From Maribellus maritimus (GTDB lineage: Bacteria > Bacteroidota > Bacteroidia > Bacteroidales > Prolixibacteraceae), in contig NZ_JAIKLE010000001.1 of assembly GCF_022267315.1 (NCBI RefSeq), positions 124,001 to 188,000 on the forward strand: a stretch of 64,000 bases of DNA, given 5' to 3'. Numbering within the stretch: the first letter of the stretch is position 1; each line of letters starts with the position of its first letter. Positions 26,860-35,130 of this stretch are shown piece after piece. The translations under genes were made by a program, and so were the position numbers. The notes beneath the pieces are model-generated. The model worked only from the letters and a program-made list of their open reading frames with translations, was not told the DNA's origin and searched no databases.

Positions 26860-27969
26860 TTATTTCTTCGAAACCGATTCAATTGCACCTGTTTCCGGAT
26901 GAATTTTCAAACTATAATCGCCAAATAATAATTCTTCAGGCACTGGTGCAACAGAACCAAACTGTGCAATAGCTGTCCGCACAGAAGCAATGATTTTTAG
27001 CTCATAAATTAAACTCACTGTTCCAACTCCCGGCATACGATAGTATACGCCACTCTCACCAGCAACAGGATTATCCGATTTTACAAGACCTGTATACTTC
27101 TTTTCCAAGTCATTCTGAGGTTCTACTTTTAACATTACAGGTTTTCCGGAAAGATCAGTGGAAGGAACAACTCCCTTTTCATCGGAAAACCGAAAAATAA
27201 TTTCACCGTTACCACCTGAAGCTGTTGGGACAAAATCGAAACTAAACACTTCGTGGCTATATGTGGTTCTCCCCGTAAATAAACTCAGGTAATTTTTCTC
27301 CATCTGCTTTAATTCATTCAGACTAATTCTGTAAGCATCCCCGTCGGGATGAAATTCATCAAGCAAACCGGAAACGATATCATACTGATTTAAACGACAT
27401 TCCAACACCCGCAAAGCGGCGTCGCTCGCTTTCTCCTCAACAGTTTTTCTCACCGGTCTGAAATTATTTGTGGAATCTCCTGTTGTATACATCGGAGAGT
27501 CATTAAAATTTTCAAATGAAAATCCATCATCATATTTTGGCGTAGTAATAAATTCGTTGCTTTTCACTGTTGGTCCAGTCTCAGCAGTAAACTCTGAATT
27601 GATACCCGCCAAACGTCCGTCTGGTGTCAGATTAAGCAAAAAGGAAGCATCTCCCAGGGCTTTATAAACCTGGTCAGGATCAGGCTCAGCAAATGTTTCC
27701 ATTTTCACGTCTTCAAAACTCCATTTCACAGCCTCTCTGTTTTTTGCATTTGTAATTCCCAACAACTGTTCGGCATATGCTGCATAAGGGCCGGGAACAA
27801 ATTTTTCCTGAACGACCTTTACATATACCCTCACTCCTGTCCGGGGTAAGGCATATACTATTCCCTCTACAAAGGTCGGAACAGCTTCTTCGTCATCCTT
27901 TTTTCTTCTTTGTCCAAAAGCAGGAATAACGATCGAAATAACCAGAATGCTTATCAATAATTTCTTCAT
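26860..27969 (-). CDS. DUF4831 family secreted protein
   Basis: 369-residue exported protein of the Bacteroidota-specific DUF4831 family; function unknown. The signal peptide is MKKLLISILVISIVIPAFGQ, followed by a charged RRKKDDEE linker. The family pattern is visible in VEGIVYALPRTGVRVYV, PYAAYAEQLLGI and YRMPGVGTVSLIYEL. The frame extends 15 codons upstream, but ATG 27969 places the signal peptide at the N-terminus and is chosen. It lies 71 bases downstream of the nnr gene on the same strand, so co-transcription is possible. Confidence 0.85.
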   Translation of the reverse strand: MKKLLISILVISIVIPAFGQRRKKDDEEAVPTFVEGIVYALPRTGVRVYVKVVQEKFVPGPYAAYAEQLLGITNAKNREAVKWSFEDVKMETFAEPDPDQVYKALGDASFLLNLTPDGRLAGINSEFTAETGPTVKSNEFITTPKYDDGFSFENFNDSPMYTTGDSTNNFRPVRKTVEEKASDAALRVLECRLNQYDIVSGLLDEFHPDGDAYRISLNELKQMEKNYLSLFTGRTTYSHEVFSFDFVPTASGGNGEIIFRFSDEKGVVPSTDLSGKPVMLKVEPQNDLEKKYTGLVKSDNPVAGESGVYYRMPGVGTVSLIYELKIIASVRTAIAQFGSVAPVPEELLFGDYSLKIHPETGAIESVSKK

Positions 27970-28040
27970 ATCTTTTTTATTTAAAGACCTAAAAATAGAG
28001 AATTTATTATGCAATTCAAGAAAAAATCACTCTCTGAAAG

Positions 28041-29561
28041 TTAATTTGTCTCCTTATTTAATTCAATAAATGCTTTCCCAAGGTAATCCGTGATATCTCC
28101 CGCAATCAGGGCAGGCTCTGACTTTTCCCGGGCAGCGAGGTCTCCTGCAAGCCCATGCAGATACACACCGGCAATTGCTGCTTCTTCGGAAGAAATTCCC
28201 TGTGCCAGTAATCCAAGCAAAATCCCGGTCAGCGTATCGCCGCTTCCGGCTGTTGCCATTCCAGGATTCCCTGTGGAATTAAAGAACAGTTGTCCATTGG
28301 GCATCGCTATAACTGTATAAGCTCCCTTTAAAATCACAATCGTATGATACTTTTGTGCAAACTCCTTTTGTTGTTGAATTCTTTCATAGGAATTGGATGA
28401 ATTGCCAACAAGCCTTTTAAACTCACCGGGATGTGGAGTTAATATAGATTTTCCAGGCAGCTTCTGCAGCCATTCGCTATTTTCCGAGAGAATATTTAAA
28501 CCGTCGGCATCGATTACCAAAGGGACTTTGGCTTTTTCGAGAAGTTCACAAAGCGCTTTTTGCGAATTTCTTTTTTTATCTATTCCTGGTCCAACTCCAA
28601 TGGCTGAAAAGGATGATAAATCAGGAAACTCTGTGAAAATTGCATCATGTTGATCGATACTGGTCATTGCCTCAGGCACTACAGATTGAATGACAGAGTA
28701 CCCCAGACGTGGAATATGCGTGGTTAACAAACCTACTCCTGCCCTTAAACAACTTCTGGAAGCCAAGACGGCAGCCCCCATTTTTCCAAAGCTGCCGGCA
28801 ATCAACAATGCGTGTCCAAAGTTGCCTTTATGTGCAAACTTTGAACGGGAGACAATAATCTTTTTTACATTTTCTTCTTCAATAAAAAATATATTCGAGG
28901 GAGTTTGTTTCATTCCACCGGGATGCAAACCAATGGGAAGCGCTTCCCATCTTCCGGTGTATATTTCATTTTCAGAAAAAAGAAAACTAATTTTTGGAAA
29001 CTGAAATGTGAGTGTAAAATCAGCTTTTATAATATTTCCGGGAATATTTGATGAATTGTCTTCGCCCATCAGGCCACTGGGAATATCGATAGCTATTTTG
29101 GTATTTTCAAGCTGATTTATCTTCCCAACAATTGCTGCCGAAAAACCTTCAAGTGGCCTCGACAAGCCGGAACCAAACATCCCATCCAGAATTACATCAG
29201 TTAAACCAAGTTCAGGAAATCCACTTTCATCCTTAAACTTCACCAGCTTAACTTTGTTTTGTTCTTCCAGGCCTTTCCAGTTCATTGCCGGTGACCCTTT
29301 TAACTCTTTCCCAAAATCGAGTAAAAAAACTTCGCAAACAAAATCCAAATTGGCTAGTTGACGGGCAATAGCCAGCGCATCGCCTCCATTATTTCCCGGG
29401 CCGGCAAAAAATACCATTTTCTGTTCTGTTGAAAAACGTTTTACCAGCCAGTGGGTAATTTGCAGTGCGGCCCGCTCCATTAGATCGATATCCGAAATGG
29501 GTTCATTTTCAATTGTAAACTTGTCTATTCCTGCTATTTGTTTTGTTGTAAAAAGTTTCAT
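28041..29561 (-). CDS. nnr: Bifunctional NAD(P)H-hydrate epimerase / ADP-dependent dehydratase
   Basis: Two-domain repair enzyme (YjeF type) that restores damaged NAD(P)HX to NAD(P)H. The N-terminal epimerase domain (residues 1-215) has FFAGPGNNGGDALAIARQL. The C-terminal dehydratase domain (about 225-506) is a ribokinase-fold ATP/ADP site with GSFGKMGAAVLASRSCLRAG, IDADGLNIL, LTPHPGEFKRL and the catalytic NPGMATAGSGDTLTGIL. 506 residues matches the E. coli-type fusion. Start ATG is unambiguous. Confidence 0.95.
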   Translation of the reverse strand: MKLFTTKQIAGIDKFTIENEPISDIDLMERAALQITHWLVKRFSTEQKMVFFAGPGNNGGDALAIARQLANLDFVCEVFLLDFGKELKGSPAMNWKGLEEQNKVKLVKFKDESGFPELGLTDVILDGMFGSGLSRPLEGFSAAIVGKINQLENTKIAIDIPSGLMGEDNSSNIPGNIIKADFTLTFQFPKISFLFSENEIYTGRWEALPIGLHPGGMKQTPSNIFFIEEENVKKIIVSRSKFAHKGNFGHALLIAGSFGKMGAAVLASRSCLRAGVGLLTTHIPRLGYSVIQSVVPEAMTSIDQHDAIFTEFPDLSSFSAIGVGPGIDKKRNSQKALCELLEKAKVPLVIDADGLNILSENSEWLQKLPGKSILTPHPGEFKRLVGNSSNSYERIQQQKEFAQKYHTIVILKGAYTVIAMPNGQLFFNSTGNPGMATAGSGDTLTGILLGLLAQGISSEEAAIAGVYLHGLAGDLAAREKSEPALIAGDITDYLGKAFIELNKETN

Positions 29562-29781
29562 TCGTGTGCTTTAAAAATTTCAATAATAAATAACTATTAT
29601 TATAAACAAATAAAAATACAAAAATTAAAAGCAAATTATAAGGCTCCGGTGAATATGCAAATCCATGAATCGAAAAAAATTATTACAGAAATCAACCGGG
29701 TTAAAAGCCGCGAAAATCTTTAGCTATGCTATTTTGTCGGAATGTACTGATCTATTTCATGTTCTGAAGATAAAAGATTTT

Positions 29782-29789
29782 TATATTTG
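29782..29789 (+). promoter_or_regulatory. Candidate -7 element of the second POT transporter
   Basis: TATATTTG matches TAnnTTTG exactly, 42 bases before the ATG at 29832, giving a plausible leader of about 35 bases. No TTTG at -33. Confidence 0.45.
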
Positions 29790-29831
29790 CTGACTTGGGA
29801 AAGAAATCAAAATAATGCTAAACGAATAATT

Positions 29832-31502
29832 ATGGGAAAACAAAAAAAACACCCGAAAGGATTAATGGTCCTTTTTTTTACCGAGATGTGGGAAAGATTT
29901 GGTTTTTACCTTCTAATCGGTATTTTCTTTTTATATATGACTGAAAGCAAAGACAGTCAGTTTCCGGGAATGGGTTTCTCGGGAGTAAAAGCCAGTGATA
30001 TTTACGGTTCATACCTGGCGCTGGTTTATTTAACCCCCTTTATAGGAGGACTTCTTGCTGACAGATACCTGGGATACCGGTTGTCAATAACCATTGGAGG
30101 CTTGTTATTTTCAGCCGGCTATTTTGGATTGGCAATTAACAATGAAACTGCATTTTTTGTATCACTTCTTCTAATTATTATGGGGAATGGATTGTTTAAA
30201 CCCAATATTTCTGCACTGGTGGGTAAAATCTACGATTCGAATCCCAAATACCGTGATTTAAAAGACAGCGGTTACAATATATTTTATATGGGGATTAATA
30301 TTGGTGCTTTTATTTGCAACTTTATTGCCGCTTACCTGAGGATTAACTACGGATGGGGATGGGCTTTCGCTGCTGCGGGAGTTGGAATGTTAATCGGAGT
30401 TATCTGGTTTTGGACAGGCCAGTTTTTTACTGACAATATAAAAATGGTTGATAAAGTATCACCCCCAACCAAAGACGATATGCCGATGAAAAAAATACTC
30501 TACACCTTATTTCTGCCCGCTGCAGTTGCTGGAACCGTTGGATGGATGATACCCGGTAATATTTTTAGTTCCGATTCAACCGATGCTTTTATATTCTTTA
30601 GTCTGGTTGTAGTAATCTTTTATTTTAATATCTACCGTACGGCTGAAAAAAAAGAGAAACAACCAATTAAGGCCTTGCTGGCTGTATTTGGTTCGGTTAT
30701 CGTTTTCTGGGCTATCTTTCATCAAAACGGAGCGGCTTTAACTGTTTGGGCTGAAAACTATACCAACCGACAAGTACCCGAGCTTTTGGAAGAGCCGATA
30801 AAAACGCTAAGTCTTAACCAGGTGGTAACAACAGATATGCGGGAAGTTGAGCAAACCGATTTACACGGAGCGCCGGTTTTGGATGCGTTTGGGCACCCGG
30901 TAACTGAATTAAAGCCTGATCCTTATTTTGACAATCTCCCCAAAGAAAATTGGCCGGAAACGGGAAAAGTAAACCTGATTTCAACGGAACTCTTTCAATC
31001 CATAAATCCCGGGTTTATCATTTTGTTTACACCTTTGGTTGTTGGCTTTTTTAATTTTCTGGCGCGAAAAAGAAAAAAAGGCCCGGTAACAACACCTGCC
31101 AAAATTGGCTGGGGAATGGTCATCACAGCCCTTTCAGCAGTTGTGATGATTCTTGCAGTTATTGCTTCCAAAAACGGAGCAGTAAAAGCGTCGGCTGGCT
31201 GGCTTTTTGGAACATACGCCGTAATAACGGTTGGAGAACTGTGCTTAAGCCCGATGGGACTGTCACTGGTTTCAAAACTAAGTCCGCCAAGAATTACAGC
31301 ATTAATGATGGGAGGCTGGTTTTTGTCAACTTCAATCGGGAATAAACTGTCGGGAGTATTATCCGGAATGTGGCAAACGTATGACAACAAAGCATTTTTC
31401 TTTCTCACCAACGCACTTTTAGCTATGGTTTCAGTAATTCTTATTTTTTCAATGCTGCCCTGGCTGAACCGTGTAATGAAAGAGTACACAGAAAAAAAAT
31501 AA
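29832..31502 (+). CDS. POT/PTR2-family proton-peptide symporter (second copy)
   Basis: 556-residue POT transporter. ExxERF motif is EMWERFGFYL, PTR2 signature FYMGINIGAF and GNGLFKPNIS are present. It differs from the first copy in the central part: a hydrophilic loop of about 70 residues (around NYTNRQVPELLEEP to WPETGKVNLI) is inserted before LFQSINPGFII, as in several Bacteroidota POT proteins. The upstream in-frame start would add 15 codons with no family match, so ATG 29832 is chosen. Monocistronic, with a terminator directly after the stop. Confidence 0.93.
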   Translation: MGKQKKHPKGLMVLFFTEMWERFGFYLLIGIFFLYMTESKDSQFPGMGFSGVKASDIYGSYLALVYLTPFIGGLLADRYLGYRLSITIGGLLFSAGYFGLAINNETAFFVSLLLIIMGNGLFKPNISALVGKIYDSNPKYRDLKDSGYNIFYMGINIGAFICNFIAAYLRINYGWGWAFAAAGVGMLIGVIWFWTGQFFTDNIKMVDKVSPPTKDDMPMKKILYTLFLPAAVAGTVGWMIPGNIFSSDSTDAFIFFSLVVVIFYFNIYRTAEKKEKQPIKALLAVFGSVIVFWAIFHQNGAALTVWAENYTNRQVPELLEEPIKTLSLNQVVTTDMREVEQTDLHGAPVLDAFGHPVTELKPDPYFDNLPKENWPETGKVNLISTELFQSINPGFIILFTPLVVGFFNFLARKRKKGPVTTPAKIGWGMVITALSAVVMILAVIASKNGAVKASAGWLFGTYAVITVGELCLSPMGLSLVSKLSPPRITALMMGGWFLSTSIGNKLSGVLSGMWQTYDNKAFFFLTNALLAMVSVILIFSMLPWLNRVMKEYTEKK

Positions 31503-31507
31503 CTCAA

Positions 31508-31538
31508 AAAAAGGTTGTGTTTTCTGCACAACCTTTTT
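31508..31538. terminator. Terminator between converging POT and receiver genes
   Basis: Perfect 12-base arms AAAAAGGTTGTG (31508-31519) and CACAACCTTTTT (31527-31538) with a seven-base loop; A and T tracts on the two sides allow function in both directions. Confidence 0.88.
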
Positions 31539-31562
31539 AATTTCCTATAAAACATCGAATTA

Positions 31563-32057
31563 TCAGAAAACTCCAATCACAAAATAAAAAAATGCCAGAA
31601 TAATCAGGAAAGCAACCATAGCCAGAAAAAAGTACATAACCTTTCTTGTTTGTCCGTGCTTTTTCTGTAGTTTAAACATGGAAATAATTTTGCGCATTTT
31701 GTAAACTACCTTTTCCAACGCCAGTTTATCTTTTACAATATAATCGAAAGCTCCGAACTTGATGGTATTCACTGCAACTTCCATATTCTCGTTACTGGTA
31801 AGAAAAATAAACTCGGAATGAGGACTAATTTTTTTAACCTGCTTTAATACCTCCAGCCCGTTGATCCCATCCAAAGAATAATCCTGAATAATAATATCCG
31901 GTTTTATTCCCTCTTCAATAGTTTGAACACACTCCTCTCCCGACACGAGTGATTTAACGTTAGGAAAACCATTTCTTTTAAGATATTCGGTAACCAAACG
32001 ATTGTATATTTTGTTGTTCTCAACAACAAAAATCAAATATTCGTTTTCTTCAAGCAT
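31563..32057 (-). CDS. Membrane-anchored CheY-like response regulator
   Basis: 164-residue protein made of a single receiver domain (residues about 7-125) and a C-terminal membrane helix (about 141-163, MYFFLAMVAFLIILAFFYFV), joined by a short basic linker (KLQKKHGQTRKV). The phospho-acceptor is Asp59 (IIIQDYSLDG), the switch Thr is Thr87 (FLTSNEN) and the conserved Lys is Lys109 (YIVKDK). The acidic pocket is reduced to VVENN (Glu13) where most receivers have two acids. There is no DNA-binding or enzymatic output domain, and no histidine kinase nearby. Membrane tethering of a receiver by a C-terminal helix is uncommon; its partner is unknown. Confidence 0.85.
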   Translation of the reverse strand: MLEENEYLIFVVENNKIYNRLVTEYLKRNGFPNVKSLVSGEECVQTIEEGIKPDIIIQDYSLDGINGLEVLKQVKKISPHSEFIFLTSNENMEVAVNTIKFGAFDYIVKDKLALEKVVYKMRKIISMFKLQKKHGQTRKVMYFFLAMVAFLIILAFFYFVIGVF

Positions 32058-32235
32058 ATTTAAAAATCACAAAAACGGATGTGTAATTATTTAAAAATAA
32101 AACAATTATTTGTTTAAAAGAATACGAAACGGATGATTGTCTAAGATTGGGAAAAACTGTGTCAGAATTAAAATCTGTATTTCAACTAAATTCCATAGAA
32201 ATCTTTATATATTGGTGACACAAAATCAAACTATC

Positions 32236-33075
32236 ATGCAAAAAGAATACAAATTATTCCCATTATTTCTTCTCTTGGGCCTTATTAGTTTTAGCCAGAT
32301 TTTATACGCGCAGGAAACAAAATCAGTAAACTATACGGTTGAAAAAGATATTTTATACAGAGATACCGAAACCCTGCAAAAGGATGCATATATAAATGAG
32401 CGTTGCCGGCTCGATATTTATTACCCTGACACAAAAAACTATACAACGGTCGTTTGGTTTCATGGAGGTGGAATTACCTCCGGAAACAAATTTATTCCTG
32501 AAAAATTAAAAGAAAAGGGGATTTCCGTTGTGGCTGTAAACTATCGTTTGCATCCCCGGGTAAAATGTCCTGAATATCTTGAAGATGCTGCGGCAGCTAT
32601 TGCCTGGACATTTAAAAATATTAAAAAATATGGTGGCGATCCGGAAAAGATAGTGGTCTCCGGCCACTCGGCGGGCGGTTATCTTACCAGCATGGTTGGA
32701 CTGGATAAAAAATGGCTGGCCAAGTTCGGAATTGACGCCGACGAAATTGCGATGCTTATTCCGTTCAGCGGGCATACCATTACGCATATGACAGTTAGAA
32801 AAGAACGCGGTATCCCGGATACGCAACCTGTGGTTGATGAATTTGCTCCGCTCTACTACGTTAAAAAGGATGCTCCTCCCTTGATTCTGATTACCGGCGA
32901 TCGGGAACGGGAAATGCTTGGACGTTACGAAGAAAATGCTTACATGTGGAGAATGATGAAAGTAGCCGGGAATACAACAACAAAACTCTACGAACTGGAT
33001 TCTTTTGACCATGGAGGAATGGCTTCGCCGGCTTTTGAAATATTATTACAGGAAATTAAAGCACTTAACAAATGA
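32236..33075 (+). CDS. Secreted alpha/beta hydrolase (esterase, BD-FAE/HSL-like)
   Basis: 279-residue exported esterase-type hydrolase. A signal peptide ends near ILYAQE. The oxyanion-hole motif FHGGGITSG, nucleophile Ser145 in GHSAGGY, acid in ITGDRE and catalytic His in DSFDHGGM are all visible. The family includes carbohydrate deacetylases and feruloyl esterases, which fits the neighbouring glycosidases, but the substrate is inference. The frame extends 33 codons upstream from a TTG; ATG 32236 places the signal peptide first and is chosen. The stop overlaps the next gene's ATG by four bases, so the two are translationally coupled. Confidence 0.88.
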   Translation: MQKEYKLFPLFLLLGLISFSQILYAQETKSVNYTVEKDILYRDTETLQKDAYINERCRLDIYYPDTKNYTTVVWFHGGGITSGNKFIPEKLKEKGISVVAVNYRLHPRVKCPEYLEDAAAAIAWTFKNIKKYGGDPEKIVVSGHSAGGYLTSMVGLDKKWLAKFGIDADEIAMLIPFSGHTITHMTVRKERGIPDTQPVVDEFAPLYYVKKDAPPLILITGDREREMLGRYEENAYMWRMMKVAGNTTTKLYELDSFDHGGMASPAFEILLQEIKALNK

Positions 33076-34052
33076 AAAAAATTGTATCTTTTCTGTTGGT
33101 GAGCTTTTCTTTTTTTTCGGGTGTCGCACAGGAAAAAATGATGTATGGAGATATATCCAGAAAAGGAGTTCCCTTTGCAAAAGATCCACATGTTATTGAA
33201 TTACAGGGACGATACCTGATGTACTTTTCAATTCCCCCTTATTCAAATAAAACAGGCGCTGAAAATGGATGGAACATAGGAATCGCAGAAAGTACTGATC
33301 TTATCCACTGGGGAAAAGTGGGTGAAATTACGCCAGTCGGAGAATATGAAAGCAAAGGTCTCTGCGCCCCGTGTGCCAGAGTCTACAACAACAAAGTACA
33401 CTTGTTTTACCAAACTTATGGCAATGGAAAAGACGATGCGATTTGCCATGCAATTTCAAATGACGGAATTACATTTGAAAGAGACAAATCCAACCCGATT
33501 TTTAAACCTGAAGGTGACTGGAACTGTGGGCGGGCTATCGACGCCGAAGTGATAAAATTTAAGAATCAGTACTTTCTTTATTTTGCCACCCGTGATCCTG
33601 ATTACAAAATTCAGATGCAGGGAGTTGCAACGGCGCCAGGATCTTCAAATTTTACAAAAAAAGCCTGGAAACAAGCAAAAAATGCACCGATTATGATCCC
33701 TCAATACGACTGGGAAGGAAAATGTGTTGAAGGAGCTTCCGTTATTCAGAGAGGCAACGAGTTATATATGTTTTATGCAGGTTCATACAATAATGCCCCA
33801 CAACAAATTGGCGTCGCAAAAAGCAGCGATGGAATCCATTGGGAGAAAATTTCAGACCAACCCTTTTTGCGAAACGGAAAAAAAGGTGAATGGAACGAAA
33901 GCGAATCAGGCCACCCACATATTTTTGAAACTTCCGGTGGAAAAACGTATCTGTTCTTCCAGGGAAACAATGACAACGGAAAAACCTGGTATATTTCGAA
34001 TATTGAAGTTTTCTGGAATGAAAACGGACCATACCTAAAGGATAAAATGTGA
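33072..34052 (+). CDS. Secreted five-bladed-propeller glycoside hydrolase (GH43-like)
   Basis: 326-residue exported protein with the five-bladed beta-propeller typical of GH43/GH32/GH62-type enzymes. Signal peptide ends near SGVAQE. Candidate catalytic positions follow the clan pattern: Asp in FAKDPHVI at the start of blade 1, Asp in RAIDAEVI at blade 3 and Glu in CVEGASVI as possible proton donor. Repeated blade phrases such as YLMYFS, YFLYFATRD and LYMFYAGS are evident. The family number cannot be fixed by eye. It is coupled to the esterase gene upstream and precedes a sugar epimerase by 67 bases. Confidence 0.8.
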   Translation: MKKIVSFLLVSFSFFSGVAQEKMMYGDISRKGVPFAKDPHVIELQGRYLMYFSIPPYSNKTGAENGWNIGIAESTDLIHWGKVGEITPVGEYESKGLCAPCARVYNNKVHLFYQTYGNGKDDAICHAISNDGITFERDKSNPIFKPEGDWNCGRAIDAEVIKFKNQYFLYFATRDPDYKIQMQGVATAPGSSNFTKKAWKQAKNAPIMIPQYDWEGKCVEGASVIQRGNELYMFYAGSYNNAPQQIGVAKSSDGIHWEKISDQPFLRNGKKGEWNESESGHPHIFETSGGKTYLFFQGNNDNGKTWYISNIEVFWNENGPYLKDKM

Positions 34053-34119
34053 TTTTTTATTTGAGGTTGTAATACCTAGTTTAAATTAGTAATTTGAGAA
34101 CCAAACTAAACTGTTTATT

Positions 34120-35109
34120 ATGAAAAAAATATATTCAATAATTTTTGCTTTTTTGTTTTTGAGCATAGCATCTGTTGCACAAAAGGCTCCTACTGGAAAT
34201 CCTGCCAATTTTAAAGTAAAAACCTGTTTACACTCGGTGAGTTATCTGGGCGTATGGCGTGGTCAAACACAGTTAACTGTAGATGAGTTCCTGGTCAAGG
34301 CAAAAGAACTTGGATATGAAGGGGTGATGCTTGTCGCCAAACGCCCGCATGTATCGCCACACGATTACGATAAAGCAGCACGCGCAAAGCTAAAAGCTAA
34401 AATTGATTCTCTGGGACTAACCCTGGTGGGGCTGGCGGGCTATACCGATTTTACTGCCGGGATTGATAAGCCCGGGATTCCAAACGCTGAAATTCAGGCT
34501 GCCTGGGTAGGCGAAATTGCTAAACTGGCGAGCGATCTGGGAACAAACATGGTACGTATATTTACCGGTTATGAACGTCCCGGAATTCCCTACGACAAAC
34601 AATATGCTGAAGTGGTTTCAGGATTAAAAATGGCGGGGAAACTCGCCGCCGAATATAATGTTACGCTTGCTGTACAAAACCATCACGACATTGCACTTCA
34701 CCACGACGCAATGCACTGGTTATTAAAAGAGGTGGACATGCCCAATGTTCTGGCCGGATGGGACGCCTGGTCTCCAACACTGGAAGGCCTTTCAAAAGGA
34801 GAACTCAGGGAATCAATCATAAAAATGAAGCCCTTTATTATAAATACGATTGCAGCCGACTATGTTGTGCATCCACGATTTAACTATGTAAACAACCTTA
34901 CCAATTACAAGGCAGAACAGGCAGCTATGCGCGCTGTGCCGATGGGGAAAGGAATTATCGATTACAAGACCTGGTTTGAAACATTAAAAGAAATCGGTTA
35001 CCAGGGATGGGTGGTTTACGAAATGTGTGAGGTGCTTGACGGCGGTGGTTCCATCGAAAATATGGATAAAACTGCAAAAATCTTTTTGGAGTATATGAAA
35101 CAGTTTTAA
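34120..35109 (+). CDS. Secreted sugar phosphate isomerase/epimerase-like TIM barrel protein
   Basis: 329-residue xylose-isomerase-like (AP endonuclease 2) TIM barrel protein with a signal peptide (MKKIYSIIFAFLFLSIASVA). Barrel motifs with potential metal ligands include LAVQNHHDIALH, AGWDAWSP and the C-terminal GWVVYEMCEV. Exported members of this family are frequent in Bacteroidota polysaccharide regions, where they are thought to act on free sugars or 3-keto-glycosides; the activity here is unproven. Likely the last gene of the three-gene + strand set with the esterase and propeller glycosidase. Confidence 0.82.
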   Translation: MKKIYSIIFAFLFLSIASVAQKAPTGNPANFKVKTCLHSVSYLGVWRGQTQLTVDEFLVKAKELGYEGVMLVAKRPHVSPHDYDKAARAKLKAKIDSLGLTLVGLAGYTDFTAGIDKPGIPNAEIQAAWVGEIAKLASDLGTNMVRIFTGYERPGIPYDKQYAEVVSGLKMAGKLAAEYNVTLAVQNHHDIALHHDAMHWLLKEVDMPNVLAGWDAWSPTLEGLSKGELRESIIKMKPFIINTIAADYVVHPRFNYVNNLTNYKAEQAAMRAVPMGKGIIDYKTWFETLKEIGYQGWVVYEMCEVLDGGGSIENMDKTAKIFLEYMKQF

Positions 35110-35130
35110 TTTACTCAACAAAAGCTGGTT

